Shown here: positions 24,373-33,213 of the stretch, one piece after another
Position numbering within the stretch: the stretch's first letter is position 1
Layout of the letters: the number at the start of each line of letters is the position of its first letter
DNA from: Clostridiales bacterium
GTDB lineage: Bacteria; Bacillota; Clostridia; Oscillospirales; Oscillospiraceae
DNA length: 61,794 nucleotides
Direction: 5' to 3'
Assembly (NCBI GenBank): GCA_019423635.1
Contig: JAHZBA010000014.1
Coordinates: 1-61,794, forward strand
Program-made: the position numbers and the translations under genes
Notes under the pieces: model-generated
Database searches by the model: none
Told to the model about the DNA's origin: nothing
What the model saw: the letters and a program-made list of their open reading frames with translations, nothing else

Positions 24373-25916
24373 GCGGCAAACGATTGCTCCGCCTGCTGGG
24401 TCTGGTGGATGAGGCGCTGATTGCGGAGGCGGCGGGCCCCGCCCCGCGTAGACGGCGGAACCCCCGGGTCCGGTTGGCCGCCCTGGCGGCAGGCGCCGGT
24501 GCGGCGGCCTGTCTGATCCTGTTCTGGCGGCTGGGGAGCTTCGCCCCCGCATCCGGAAACAGCACCGGCGGCGGGGCCGGACACGACGGGGGCACCTCCT
24601 TCATGTCCTGCGCCGGACCCGTGTTCCCCCTGGAAACCCTGGAGGACACCGCCCTGACAGCGGAGCGGACGCTCACCTGGGACTTTGCCCCCGGTGCCTA
24701 CCCGGACGGCTCCCCCCGTCAGTGGGGAGCCGCGGTGACGGACCGCTATGTCCTCTCCAACCCCGGGTCGGAGGACGTCACCGTCACGGCCCTGTACCCC
24801 TTCGCCGGGAATTTTGACTCCCTGGCCAGGGTCCGGCCCACGGTGTCGGTGGACGGCGCGGAAATCGAGGCGGAGCTGCTGGCAGGTCCCTACGCCGGGG
24901 GCTTCAGCAGCGCCTACGGAGAGGAGGACCCGGACCACGACACGCTGAATCTGGCGGGGCTGAACAGCTGGGAGGAGTACCAGGCCCTGCTGGAGGACGG
25001 CGCGTACCGGGACCAGGCTCTGGAGGCGTATCCCGCGCTGGACATCCCGGTAACCGTGTACCGCTTCTCGAACTTTGAGGCCCCCCACGATCAATCCCCC
25101 GCCGCCACCCAGGCTGTCACGTTTACCATCGACCGGGACTCCACAGAGATCCTCAGCTATGGCTTCAACGGCATGAGCTGGGATGAGGAAAGCGGCTGGC
25201 GGCGGTACAGCTATTTCGTCCCTGACGGCGTCCGGCGGGAGCCGGCGGCCAAGGGACTGGTTGTCCTGGGGGAGGACATTGGGGACTATGTCCTCCAGGG
25301 CTATGAGGACGGCGGCTGTGACGCTGGTGATGAGATCACGGGCGTCTCCTGCACCGTCACCCGGGAGGAGACCACCCTGGACGCGGTATTGGAGGACCTG
25401 TGCCGGGAGTACGAGTTCTTCTACACCCAGGGCCGGGCCGTGGACCAGGAGAACGCCTTTGACGCCGTCCCCTTTGCCATGTACCGGGGGGCCGTCTCCC
25501 AGCTTCTGACCCAGTACGGCACTCTCTCTGACCGGCCCAAGGATCGCTACGCCGACGGGCGGCTGGACGACATTCTCAGCGAGACGCTGTTCCACCGGCG
25601 GGTGCTGTATCTGGAATTTCCCATCACCGTCCCCGCCGGGGGCAGCGTGACGGTGGAGGCGGCTTTGTGGAAGGAACCCAGCTATGACTTCTACTGCGGC
25701 CAGGCAGAGGGAGAACAGGTGCATGGATACGATCTGATGACCCGTCTGGGCTCGGCGCTGACCTTCACCGGCCAGCAGGCGGCGGTGGTGAACACGGAGG
25801 GCATTGAGATTGTCCGGGAGGACTTCGGATTTGACCTGGAGCAGGGCATCACTCAGGTCCCGCTGGATCTGGAGCAGGCCCACTACATGCTGGAGATCCG
25901 GGAGAAAACGCCGTAG
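24369..25916 (+). CDS. putative anti-sigma/sensor membrane protein
   Basis: A 515-aa protein with a short cytoplasmic basic N-terminus (about 1-34), one transmembrane helix (about 35-54) and a large outer domain (about 60-515) with no named fold. The short cytoplasmic part resembles the sigma-binding end of clostridial anti-sigma proteins, and the 4-base overlap with the sigma gene strongly suggests a functional pair. The outer part is acidic and beta-rich. The stop codon TAG is the first part of a GTAGGGCGCG repeat. Function as an anti-sigma factor is inferred from context. Confidence 0.7.
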   Translation: MSGKRLLRLLGLVDEALIAEAAGPAPRRRRNPRVRLAALAAGAGAAACLILFWRLGSFAPASGNSTGGGAGHDGGTSFMSCAGPVFPLETLEDTALTAERTLTWDFAPGAYPDGSPRQWGAAVTDRYVLSNPGSEDVTVTALYPFAGNFDSLARVRPTVSVDGAEIEAELLAGPYAGGFSSAYGEEDPDHDTLNLAGLNSWEEYQALLEDGAYRDQALEAYPALDIPVTVYRFSNFEAPHDQSPAATQAVTFTIDRDSTEILSYGFNGMSWDEESGWRRYSYFVPDGVRREPAAKGLVVLGEDIGDYVLQGYEDGGCDAGDEITGVSCTVTREETTLDAVLEDLCREYEFFYTQGRAVDQENAFDAVPFAMYRGAVSQLLTQYGTLSDRPKDRYADGRLDDILSETLFHRRVLYLEFPITVPAGGSVTVEAALWKEPSYDFYCGQAEGEQVHGYDLMTRLGSALTFTGQQAAVVNTEGIEIVREDFGFDLEQGITQVPLDLEQAHYMLEIREKTP

Positions 25917-25932
25917 GGCGCGGTGCCCCCTC
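25911..25932. repeat. partial GTAGGGCGCG element overlapping a stop codon
   Basis: The sequence CCGTAGGGCGCGGTGCCCC begins in the last codons of the preceding gene. The left 12 bases equal those at 37957-37968 and 38756-38767; the right end is missing here. Confidence 0.5.
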
Positions 25933-26046
25933 TATCCACCTCCAGACCGGCCTTCTCCGCCTGTTGCCCGGCCGTCTCCGGGCGCAAAAGCAAAAACGCC
26001 GCCAATCCAACCCGATCTTCTCCTCATGTCATGATGCCAAATTACA

Positions 26047-26079
26047 AAAGGACCTGGGATCTTGCGTCCCAGGTCCTTT
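26047..26079. terminator. bidirectional terminator
   Basis: Perfect 13-bp stem AAAGGACCTGGGA / TCCCAGGTCCTTT with 7-base loop, A-rich on one side and T-rich on the other, between converging genes. Confidence 0.9.
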
Positions 26080-26151
26080 CTTCTCTGCCTCTGCCGTTTT
26101 GGCTTTCCATGGAGCGGAATTTCTTCTGACGAAAAGGGCCGGTGAAACGGT

Positions 26152-26685
26152 TTATCTCCCCTTCCGCAGTGCGCCGCCCCTCTCCGCCAAACGCGCGCCC
26201 AGCCAGCCCACCGCAATGCCCAGCGCCGCGCCGCCCAAAACATCCGTGGGCCAGTGCACATATAAGTACAGCCTCGACAGCGCAATCACCACCGCCAGCA
26301 CCAGCGCCGGTCTCCACAGCGGACTCCCCGCCGTCCGCAGGGCCGACGCCGACGCCAGCGACGCCGCCGTGTGCCCGGAGGGAAACGAGGCGTCCATGGG
26401 CGGCCCCACCAGCAGCTCCGCCGCCGGATTCACGGCAAAGGGCCGCACCCGGCCGATCAGGGGCTTGAGCACCATGTTGCAGGCCACCAGGTCCAGCACC
26501 AGCGCGCAGGACAGCGCCAGACCCGCCGGCCGGGTCCGCCGGAACAGCAGCAGCACCGCCGCCAGCACAATCCAGATCTCCCCATGGTCGCTCAGCCGGC
26601 TCACTGCCGGCAGCACCGCGTCTAAAAATTCACACCGGAGGTGCAGCTGTATCCAATCCAGCACCGCCAGCTCCGCCGCCTGCAT
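26152..26685 (-). CDS. PAP2 family membrane phosphatase
   Basis: A 177-aa membrane protein with the three PAP2 motifs: KPLIGRVRP (about 78-86), FPSGHT (about 103-108) and SRLYLYVHWPTDVLGG (about 137-152), with the two catalytic His and the Asp. About five helices. Such enzymes dephosphorylate lipid phosphates such as undecaprenyl diphosphate. GGAGGGAG precedes the ATG at 26685; longer starts upstream have no ribosome site. It is a single gene facing the sigma/anti-sigma pair. Confidence 0.92.
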   Translation of the reverse strand: MQAAELAVLDWIQLHLRCEFLDAVLPAVSRLSDHGEIWIVLAAVLLLFRRTRPAGLALSCALVLDLVACNMVLKPLIGRVRPFAVNPAAELLVGPPMDASFPSGHTAASLASASALRTAGSPLWRPALVLAVVIALSRLYLYVHWPTDVLGGAALGIAVGWLGARLAERGGALRKGR

Positions 26686-26826
26686 GGCGCTCCCTCCTTC
26701 CCTGTTCTCCTGCGCTTCAACGGCAGAGTGCACCGATGCCGCCGTTTCGGATCTTCCTGTTGATGATACCACAAAGCAACGCGCTTGGCGACCCCATTTC
26801 TCATTTTTTCTAAAGCGGACTATGGC

Positions 26827-27115
26827 CAGGGGCCGGGGTATACCGGAACATCATACACATCCTATGCCGGGGAGGACGCGGTCATGCTTTTTGACGGTCT
26901 CGTACAGGAATTCCCCGCCGACGGCGCTCTGTGTCCCCGGGGATTCGGCCATTCCCATCTTCGCCACCGCCCTGGCCGATCTCATCGTCTGGGACCGGGG
27001 CCGGTATCTCCGGATCGTCCAGTACCCCAGGGGCGTCATCCGGGGGATCTCCGCCGGCTTTGGCTTTTTCCGGGCCGATCCGGCCGAGGGGCCTGCGACC
27101 GCTTTTTCGATCTCT
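26827..27115 (+). pseudogene. probable frameshifted gene remnant (SMI1/KNR4-GAD-like end?)
   Basis: Protein-like sequence runs in one frame to about 26940 (YTGTSYTSYAGEDAVMLFDG...FPADG) and then continues in another (GDSAIPIFATALADLIVWD, RYLRIVQYPRGVIRGISAGF). Joined, it looks like the C-terminal half of an SMI1/KNR4 or GAD-like small protein, often an immunity protein. No intact start or ribosome site was found. Weak call from pattern alone. Confidence 0.4.
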
Positions 27116-27231
27116 CTTTGTACCAGGCGGCCGCCTGCAAAATCTTTCCACTTTTTATCTCTTTGTTGCATAAATCACTTCCCCTTGTCGTTCCTCTGGT
27201 CTATAATAACAACATCTTGTGGTTGGAGGTG

Positions 27232-27933
27232 ATGTCTACGCGAATCTGTGGGCTTCAAAAGCTCTCTATGGTGGACTTTCCCGGGAAGCTGGCCGCCACG
27301 GTTTTTACCGGCGGATGTGATTTGCGATGCCCCTTCTGCCACAACGCCCCGCTGGTTACCCGGGCGGCGGAGCAGCCGGAGCTTCTCCGGCAGGAGGTGC
27401 TGGACTTCCTGCAATCACGGCAGGGACTCCTGGACGGCGTCGTGCTCTCCGGCGGCGAGCCGCTGCTGCATCCTGACGCGGCGGAGTTCCTCCGGGAGGT
27501 CCGGGATCTGGGCTTCGCCGTGAAGCTGGACACCAACGGCTGCCATCCCTCGGCCCTGGCCGGCATTCTGGACCGGGGGCTTGTGGACTACGTGGCCATG
27601 GACATCAAGAACTCCCCGGAGAAGTACCCCGAGACCGTGGGCGTGCCAAACTTCGATCTGGGCCCGGTGGAGGAGAGCGTCCGCCTGCTGCGGGACAGCG
27701 GCGTGGACTATGAATTCCGCACCACGGTGGTCCAGGGGCTCCACACCCCGGCGGACATCCGGGCCATCGGCCGGTGGCTGGAGGGCTCCCCCCGGTACTT
27801 CCTCCAGCGCTTCGTGGACTCCGGCGACCTGGTGGGGTCTGGCTGCCGCAGTCCGGAGCCGGAGGAGCTCCAGGCCCTGGCGGAGACCGCCGCCCCCTGG
27901 TTTGGGGAGGTTGTCCTCCGGGGCGTGGGCTAG
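27232..27933 (+). CDS. nrdG: anaerobic ribonucleotide reductase activating protein (radical SAM)
   Basis: A 233-aa radical SAM enzyme. The cluster motif is C29-x3-C33-x2-C36 in GGCDLRCPFCH, and SGGEPLLHPD follows as SAM-binding GGE. It generates the glycyl radical on NrdD. GGAGGTG lies just before ATG 27232. TATAAT at 27202-27207 is the likely -10 box; the -35 is poor. It lies 280 bases upstream of nrdD, the partner enzyme, which has its own promoter. An in-frame extension far upstream is only read-through of non-coding sequence. Confidence 0.93.
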   Translation: MSTRICGLQKLSMVDFPGKLAATVFTGGCDLRCPFCHNAPLVTRAAEQPELLRQEVLDFLQSRQGLLDGVVLSGGEPLLHPDAAEFLREVRDLGFAVKLDTNGCHPSALAGILDRGLVDYVAMDIKNSPEKYPETVGVPNFDLGPVEESVRLLRDSGVDYEFRTTVVQGLHTPADIRAIGRWLEGSPRYFLQRFVDSGDLVGSGCRSPEPEELQALAETAAPWFGEVVLRGVG

Positions 27934-28114
27934 AAAGCAGCGGAGTTCCCCTGCCGCACAGTTCCGCCAAACAGCGCCGCAAACGCCGGAAATCCCCCGG
28001 GATTCTGCCCCTTTTCTCCCGTTTGGCAGAACTTTCCGGCGCGGGTTTGCACATACGAATCAAAGCAGCACTCCCCCAGATTTAGATGTCAACTGTCATT
28101 ATTCACGAAAAACA

Positions 28115-28130
28115 GCACCATATCTTGTGT
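28115..28130 (+). promoter_or_regulatory. NrdR box
   Basis: GCACCATATCTTGTGT matches the 16-base NrdR consensus (acaCwAtATaTwGtgt) at 13 positions, including both central halves. It ends 10 bases upstream of the -35 box of nrdD. NrdR is the ATP/dATP-sensing repressor of ribonucleotide reductase genes. A second box was not found. Confidence 0.65.
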
Positions 28131-28139
28131 CTCATTTCC

Positions 28140-28167
28140 TTGACTTTCCCCGGGGATGTGATACAAT
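28140..28167 (+). promoter_or_regulatory. sigma-A promoter of nrdD
   Basis: TTGACT (28140-28145), 16 bases, TACAAT (28162-28167), 46 bases before the ATG. Confidence 0.75.
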
Positions 28168-28213
28168 GGACCCCGTGAGTTTTTCTAATAATTACCAAGG
28201 AGAGGATCGACCG

Positions 28214-30604
28214 ATGTATCAAGTAATGAAGCGTGACGGCAAGATCGCCGATTTTGATATTTCCAAAATCAGTGTCGCCATTACCAAGGCCTTTGAGGCC
28301 ACCAAGAAAGAGTACAATCAGGATATCATCGACTTCCTGGCCCTGAAGGTCACCGCCGACTACCAGGGCAAGATCCGCGACGGCCGGGTCACCGTAGAGG
28401 ACATTCAGGACAGTGTGGAGAGCGTGCTGGGCAAGGCCGGCTACGAGGACGTGGCCAAGGCCTACATTCTCTACCGCAAGCAGCGGGAGAAGATCCGCAA
28501 CCTCAACTCCACCATGCTGGACTACAAGGAACTGGTGGACAACTACGTGAAGATCAACGACTGGCGGGTCAAGGAGAACTCCACCGTCACCTACTCCGTG
28601 GGCGGCCTCATTCTCTCCAACTCCGGCGCCATCACCGCCAACTACTGGCTCAGCGAGGTCTATGACGAGGAGATCGCCCAGGCCCACAAAAGCGGCGACC
28701 TCCACCTCCACGACCTCAGTATGCTCACCGGCTACTGCGCCGGCTGGAGCCTCAAGCAGCTGATCCAGCAGGGTCTGGGGATTCCCGGCAAGATCAACTC
28801 CTCCCCCGCCAGCCACCTGAGCACTCTGTGCAACCAGATGGTGAACTTCTTAGGGATCATGCAAAACGAGTGGGCGGGGGCCCAGGCCTTCTCCTCCTTT
28901 GACACGTACCTTGCCCCCTTTGTCCGGGTGGACAACCTCACCCAGAAGGAGGTCAAGCAGTGCATCCAGTCCTTCGTCTACGGTGTGAACACGCCCTCCC
29001 GGTGGGGCACCCAGGCGCCGTTTTCCAACATCACCCTGGACTGGACGGTCCCCAAGGATCTGGCGGACCTGCCGGCCATCGTGGGCGGTAAGGAGATGGA
29101 CTTCACCTACGGCGAGTGCAAGAAGGAAATGGACATGGTGAACAAGGCGTTCATCGAGATCATGACCGAGGGCGACGCCGACGGCCGGGGCTTCCAGTAC
29201 CCCATTCCCACCTACTCCATCACCCGGGACTTTGACTGGAGCGACACGGAGAACAACCGTCTCCTCTTCGAGATGACCGCCAAATACGGCACCCCTTACT
29301 TCTCCAACTACATCAACTCCGACATGGAGCCCTCCGACGTGCGCAGCATGTGCTGCCGCCTGCGTCTGGACCTGCGGGAGCTCAGGAAAAAGTCCGGCGG
29401 CTTCTTCGGCTCCGGCGAATCCACGGGGTCCGTTGGTGTGGTGACCATCAACCTGCCCCGCATCGCCTATCTCGCGAAGACGCCGGAGGAGTTCTACCAG
29501 CGTCTGGACCGGATGATGGACATTGCCGCCCGGTCCCTGAAGACCAAGCGCACGGTCATCACCCGGCTCATGGAGATCGGCCTCTATCCCTACACGAAGC
29601 ACTATCTGGGCACCTTCGCCAACCACTTCTCCACCATCGGACTCATCGGCATGAACGAGGTGGGGCTCAACGCCAGGTGGCTGCGGAAGGATCTGACCCA
29701 TCCGGAGACCCAGGCCTTTGCCAAGGACGTGCTGAACCACATGCGTGAGCGCCTCAGCGACTACCAGGAGATGTACGGCGACCTCTACAATCTGGAGGCC
29801 ACCCCGGCCGAGTCCACCACCTACCGTCTTGCAAAGCACGACGTGGAGCTGTACCCGGACATCATCACCGCGGCGAAGAACCCCGGCGACACGCCGTACT
29901 ACACCAACAGCTCCCACCTGCCGGTGGGCTACACGGAGGACATCTTCGAGGCCCTGGCGGTGCAGGACGATCTTCAGACCCTGTACACCTCCGGCACGGT
30001 GTTCCACGCGTTCCTGGGCGAGAAGCTGCCGGACTGGAAGTCCGCGGCGAACCTGGTGCGGAAGATTGCGGAAAACTTCAAGCTCCCCTACTACACCATG
30101 TCCCCCACCTACTCCATCTGCCCGGACCACGGCTACCTCACCGGCGAGCACTTCACCTGCCCCCACTGCGGCAAGACCACGGAGGTCTGGAGCCGGATCA
30201 CGGGGTACTACCGTCCTATTCAGAACTGGAACGACGGCAAGGTACAGGAGTTCGCGGACCGGAAGGAGTACGAGGTGGAGAACTCCCGGCTGGAGGGCCG
30301 CAGGCTCTGCGACCGGGAGGAGGCCACGGCCTCCAACGCGGGACATGCCTCTTCCTCCGCGGCGCCGGCCCAGGCGGACGGGCTGTATCTGTTCACCACG
30401 GCCACCTGCCCCAACTGCAAGATTGCGAAGCATGAGCTGGAGAAGGCGGGGCTGGCCTACACGACGATGGATGTCAGCGAGCACATGGATCTGGTGACGA
30501 AGTATGGCATTCAGCAGGCACCCACGCTGATTGTACGGCACGGCAGCGAGGTGGAAAAGCTGGTGAACGCCTCCAGCATCAAGCGGTTCGCCACAGCGAG
30601 ATAA
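28214..30604 (+). CDS. nrdD: anaerobic ribonucleoside-triphosphate reductase with fused glutaredoxin-like domain
   Basis: A 796-aa class III reductase making deoxyribonucleotides without oxygen. An ATP-cone is at about 1-90. The glycyl radical barrel follows, with a zinc site C-x(n)-CPHC at about 636-652 and the radical Gly in SRITGYYRP (about 663), with NWNDGKVQEF after it. After a linker rich in Ala/Ser (about 700-720) comes a thioredoxin-fold domain with CPNC at 732-735 and a cis-Pro in QQAPTLIV. Such a tail can supply the electrons, pointing to the glutaredoxin/thioredoxin-dependent NrdD type and not the formate-dependent one. AAGGAGAGG precedes the ATG. NrdG is upstream and a thioredoxin-reductase-like gene downstream. 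Confidence 0.96.
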   Translation: MYQVMKRDGKIADFDISKISVAITKAFEATKKEYNQDIIDFLALKVTADYQGKIRDGRVTVEDIQDSVESVLGKAGYEDVAKAYILYRKQREKIRNLNSTMLDYKELVDNYVKINDWRVKENSTVTYSVGGLILSNSGAITANYWLSEVYDEEIAQAHKSGDLHLHDLSMLTGYCAGWSLKQLIQQGLGIPGKINSSPASHLSTLCNQMVNFLGIMQNEWAGAQAFSSFDTYLAPFVRVDNLTQKEVKQCIQSFVYGVNTPSRWGTQAPFSNITLDWTVPKDLADLPAIVGGKEMDFTYGECKKEMDMVNKAFIEIMTEGDADGRGFQYPIPTYSITRDFDWSDTENNRLLFEMTAKYGTPYFSNYINSDMEPSDVRSMCCRLRLDLRELRKKSGGFFGSGESTGSVGVVTINLPRIAYLAKTPEEFYQRLDRMMDIAARSLKTKRTVITRLMEIGLYPYTKHYLGTFANHFSTIGLIGMNEVGLNARWLRKDLTHPETQAFAKDVLNHMRERLSDYQEMYGDLYNLEATPAESTTYRLAKHDVELYPDIITAAKNPGDTPYYTNSSHLPVGYTEDIFEALAVQDDLQTLYTSGTVFHAFLGEKLPDWKSAANLVRKIAENFKLPYYTMSPTYSICPDHGYLTGEHFTCPHCGKTTEVWSRITGYYRPIQNWNDGKVQEFADRKEYEVENSRLEGRRLCDREEATASNAGHASSSAAPAQADGLYLFTTATCPNCKIAKHELEKAGLAYTTMDVSEHMDLVTKYGIQQAPTLIVRHGSEVEKLVNASSIKRFATAR

Positions 30605-31140
30605 AAGTTTCGGTCAAGCCTTTTTGGGGGCCCCCGCCGAAGCCCAGCGAAGCGGGTTCGGCGGGGAGAGGAGAAAGGAATGGAGCGGGTGGAGTCCTCG
30701 CTGCCAAGCGGGGACGAAACAGAGCGGAATTTCTTTCGACGAGGGTGCAGGGGCGGAGCCCCTGCCGGGTCAAGGGCGGAGCCCTTGAGAATTGAGGCGG
30801 AACGCCTCATAAGAAACAATATGTACCGAGCAGTGTTCCAGGGGTTTTGCCCCTGGAACCTGTTTGGCTATGGGAGAAACCCGGGCGGTTGGGGGCAGCG
30901 GGGAGGAACCGGAAAGAAGTGCTCCTTCCCTTAAATGCTTGGCTGCTCCCGCTGGTTTGCGGCGAAGCCGCAAACGACGCTTCCTCTGCTTTTTTTGCCA
31001 GGGGCGTTGCCCCTGGGGTTACGGGGGAGTTTGCAGGGGCGCTGCCCCTGCACCCTGCAAGGGGGCGCTGCCCCCTTGACCCCCGCCGCCTTTTGAAAAA
31101 GGCGGCCCAAAACTTTTGACTGCGGCTCCGCCGCGGAGGT
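30605..31140. repeat. dispersed GC-rich palindromic repeat, copy C (long, compound)
   Basis: This 540-base gap holds no gene. It contains GGGGCGGAGCCCC, AAGGGCGGAGCCCTT, GAGGCGGAACGCCTC, CCAGGGGTTTTGCCCCTGG, TTTGCGGCGAAGCCGCAAA, CCAGGGGCGTTGCCCCTGG, GCAGGGGCGCTGCCCCTGC, AAGGGGGCGCTGCCCCCTT and GCCGCCTTTTGAAAAAGGCGGC in a row. The part 30940-31120 is the reverse complement of copy B; the left part opens with another AAAAGTTTC end, so two elements may face each other. Confidence 0.85.
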
Positions 31141-31144
31141 AACC

Positions 31145-32080
31145 ATGGAACACGTTGATATCCTCATCATCGGTGCCGGCCCCGCCGGACTCACCGCCGC
31201 CATCTACGCCCGCCGGGCGGGCAAATCCGTTCTCCTCCTGGAAAAGGCCGCCGTAGGCGGCCAGATCGCCTCCTCCCCCCAGGTGGATAACTTCCCCGGC
31301 CTCCCTTCCGTCTCCGGCGCGGAGCTGGCGGACCGCCTCTTCGACCAGGCCCTCTCCCTGGACGCCCGCCTGGAGCTGGAGGAGGTCCTGGAAATCCGCA
31401 ATACCTCCCCTATCACCGTCGTTACCGACTACAACGCTTACACCTGCAGCGCCCTCATCTTCGCCGCCGGCATGAGCCATCGCTCCCTGGGCCTGCCCCG
31501 GGAGGACTCCCTCCCCGGCATCTCCTTCTGTGCCGTCTGCGACGGCGCCTTCTATGCCGGAAAAGATGTGGCCGTCTGCGGCGGCGGCAATACCGCCCTC
31601 CAGGACGCCCTCTATCTCTCCGGCCTCTGCCGTCAGGTCACCCTGATCCACCGGCGGGATACCTTCCGGGGAGACGCCATAGTCCTGGATGCCCTTCGGC
31701 AGAGGGAGAACGTCACCATCCTCCCCAACACGGTGATTGAGGAGCTGACCGGCACAGAGTCCCTCACCGGTTTGAAACTCCGGAACACTCTCACCGGCGA
31801 GACCTCCGTCCTCCCGGTCTCCGGCCTCTTCCAGGCCGTGGGCCAGCTGCCCCAGACCGCCCTCATCGCTCCCCTCCTCCCCCTGGACGATGCCGGCTTC
31901 CTTCCCGCCGGGGAGGACTGCCGCACCCCCCGTCCCGGGATCTTCGCCGCCGGGGACTGCCGCGCCAAGACCCTCCGCCAGCTCACCACCGCCTGCGCCG
32001 ACGGTGCCACTGCCGCCACTGCCGCCATCCAATATTTGGATGCCCTGTCCTCCGGCGGCGCCTCCCTTTCCTCACTTTAA
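31145..32080 (+). CDS. thioredoxin reductase-like FAD/NAD(P)H oxidoreductase
   Basis: A 311-aa flavoprotein of the TrxB family. FAD motif GAGPAGLTAAIYA (about 10-22), redox pair CAVC at 129-132, NAD(P) motif CGGGNTALQDA (about 145-155) and the C-terminal FAD motif GIFAAGDCR. The length and order match TrxB. It probably reduces thioredoxins or the glutaredoxin-like tail of NrdD encoded just upstream; that partner choice is inferred from position. The ATG at 31145 has GGAGGTAACC upstream, overlapping the end of the repeat block. A hairpin terminator follows at 32155. Confidence 0.92.
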   Translation: MEHVDILIIGAGPAGLTAAIYARRAGKSVLLLEKAAVGGQIASSPQVDNFPGLPSVSGAELADRLFDQALSLDARLELEEVLEIRNTSPITVVTDYNAYTCSALIFAAGMSHRSLGLPREDSLPGISFCAVCDGAFYAGKDVAVCGGGNTALQDALYLSGLCRQVTLIHRRDTFRGDAIVLDALRQRENVTILPNTVIEELTGTESLTGLKLRNTLTGETSVLPVSGLFQAVGQLPQTALIAPLLPLDDAGFLPAGEDCRTPRPGIFAAGDCRAKTLRQLTTACADGATAATAAIQYLDALSSGGASLSSL

Positions 32081-32154
32081 AACGATAATTACCGCCAGAT
32101 GCGCGAATGATTCTCATTTCTGCGCATGAATTCGGTTGTCAAACGCTTGATCCG

Positions 32155-32198
32155 CACCCGCATCGGAGTCCTCTCCCCGATGCGGGTGTCTTCGCTTC
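32155..32198 (+). terminator. terminator downstream of the thioredoxin-reductase-like gene
   Basis: Perfect 12-bp stem CACCCGCATCGG / CCGATGCGGGTG (32155-32188) with a 10-base loop, then TCTTCGCTTC. Confidence 0.7.
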
Positions 32199-32256
32199 TC
32201 TCCGCAGTTGACAACCTTTACAGGAAAGATCTGTTGGAAACTGTCGGAATTGCCTA

Positions 32257-32310
32257 TTGCACCCCGTACGGAAATTCTATAAAATAGGTGTGACCTTTAT
32301 TGGTACTACC
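32257..32310 (+). promoter_or_regulatory. promoter and putative operator of the GntR gene
   Basis: TTGCAC (32257-32262), 17 bases, TAAAAT (32280-32285). Just past the expected start of transcription is the palindrome GGTACTACC (32302-32310) with TTATT/TTTATT flanks, a plausible autoregulatory GntR site. Confidence 0.55.
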
Positions 32311-32331
32311 TTTATTGATGAGGTGAACGGC

Positions 32332-33057
32332 ATGAGCAGTCAGCCCGCCCAGTCCAAAACCATCCGCGCCCAGCTGCTGTCCGACATGCGGGAAGGTTCC
32401 TACGCCTCCTGTTCCCGGCTGCCCCGGGAGAGCGTTTTGGCGGAGACCCTGGGCATCAGCCGCACGCAGCTGCGGGACATTCTGGCGTCCCTGGAGCGGG
32501 AGGGCTTCATCACCCGCCGCCACGGGGTGGGGACGGTCATCAACCGGCACGTGCTGAACGTCCGCACCCGGATGGACATTGAGGTGGAGTTCCTGGACAT
32601 GATCCGCCAGAGCGGTCACGAGGCGGCCGTGGCCTCCGTGGGGACCGCCGACTGCGCGGCAGACAGCCACGTGGCCCGGCAGCTGGAAATTCCGGAGGGC
32701 ACGCCGGTGCTTCGGGTGGACCGGCTGTGCACTGCCGACGGAACGCCCGCCATCTACTGCGAGGACTTCATTGAAAAGTCCCGGATTCAAGGGGAGTACA
32801 CACTCCAGGATCTCAAGCGGCCCATCTTTCACTTCTTACAGCAGTTCTGCGGCGTCTATCCCTATCTGGACCTGACGGACCTGCGGCCGGTGACGGCGGA
32901 CGAGACCATGGCGGGGATTTTGAAGGTGCCTGTGGGCGCGCCGCTGCTGTTTATGGACGAGGTGGATTTTGACATCGAGGGAGTCCCCGTCTTCTGCTCC
33001 CGGGAGTACTTTGCCGACGGGATCTTCCGCCACACGGTCCTGCGGAAAAAGCTGTAG
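32332..33057 (+). CDS. GntR family (HutC/UTRA-type) transcriptional regulator
   Basis: A 241-aa regulator. The N-terminal winged helix (about 8-72) has the GntR features SRLPRESVLAETLGISRTQLRDIL and REGFITRRHGVGTVI. The C-terminal UTRA ligand domain covers about 90-240 (VLRVDRLCTADGTPAIYCED and FSREYFADGIFRHTV-like end). The ATG at 32332 has GAGGTG upstream. It is in the same direction as the purine operon but has its own promoter and 254 bases separate them. Whether it controls the pur genes is unknown; the ligand cannot be predicted. Confidence 0.9.
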   Translation: MSSQPAQSKTIRAQLLSDMREGSYASCSRLPRESVLAETLGISRTQLRDILASLEREGFITRRHGVGTVINRHVLNVRTRMDIEVEFLDMIRQSGHEAAVASVGTADCAADSHVARQLEIPEGTPVLRVDRLCTADGTPAIYCEDFIEKSRIQGEYTLQDLKRPIFHFLQQFCGVYPYLDLTDLRPVTADETMAGILKVPVGAPLLFMDEVDFDIEGVPVFCSREYFADGIFRHTVLRKKL

Positions 33058-33179
33058 CTGCCGCGCCGGTGCATCTTCCGGTGCATCAAACCCTTTGAAA
33101 ACCTGTATGAAATGTCCCCTCGCGTAAAAAGCTGTATCGATCTCCCAAGATGCCGGATAACCGGGGATTCCCGCTGTAT

Positions 33180-33213
33180 CAGGAAATATTTCCGGAAATA
33201 CCGGGTATATTTC
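33180..33213 (+). promoter_or_regulatory. inverted-repeat cluster ahead of purE (putative operator)
   Basis: The palindrome GGAAATATTTCC (33182-33193) is followed at once by GGAAATA (33194-33200), 7 bases, TATTTCC (33207-33214 region), so three to four copies of the half-site GGAAATA sit within 34 bases. Nearby TATATT and TGTATACAG could be -10 boxes. No purine riboswitch pattern was found in 33058-33311. Confidence 0.45.

Noticed and set aside
26785..27231. N-terminal extension of NrdG by about 149 residues
   Set aside because: GGAGGTG directly before ATG 27232 and family length support the short form; the extension is frame-mixed remnant sequence.
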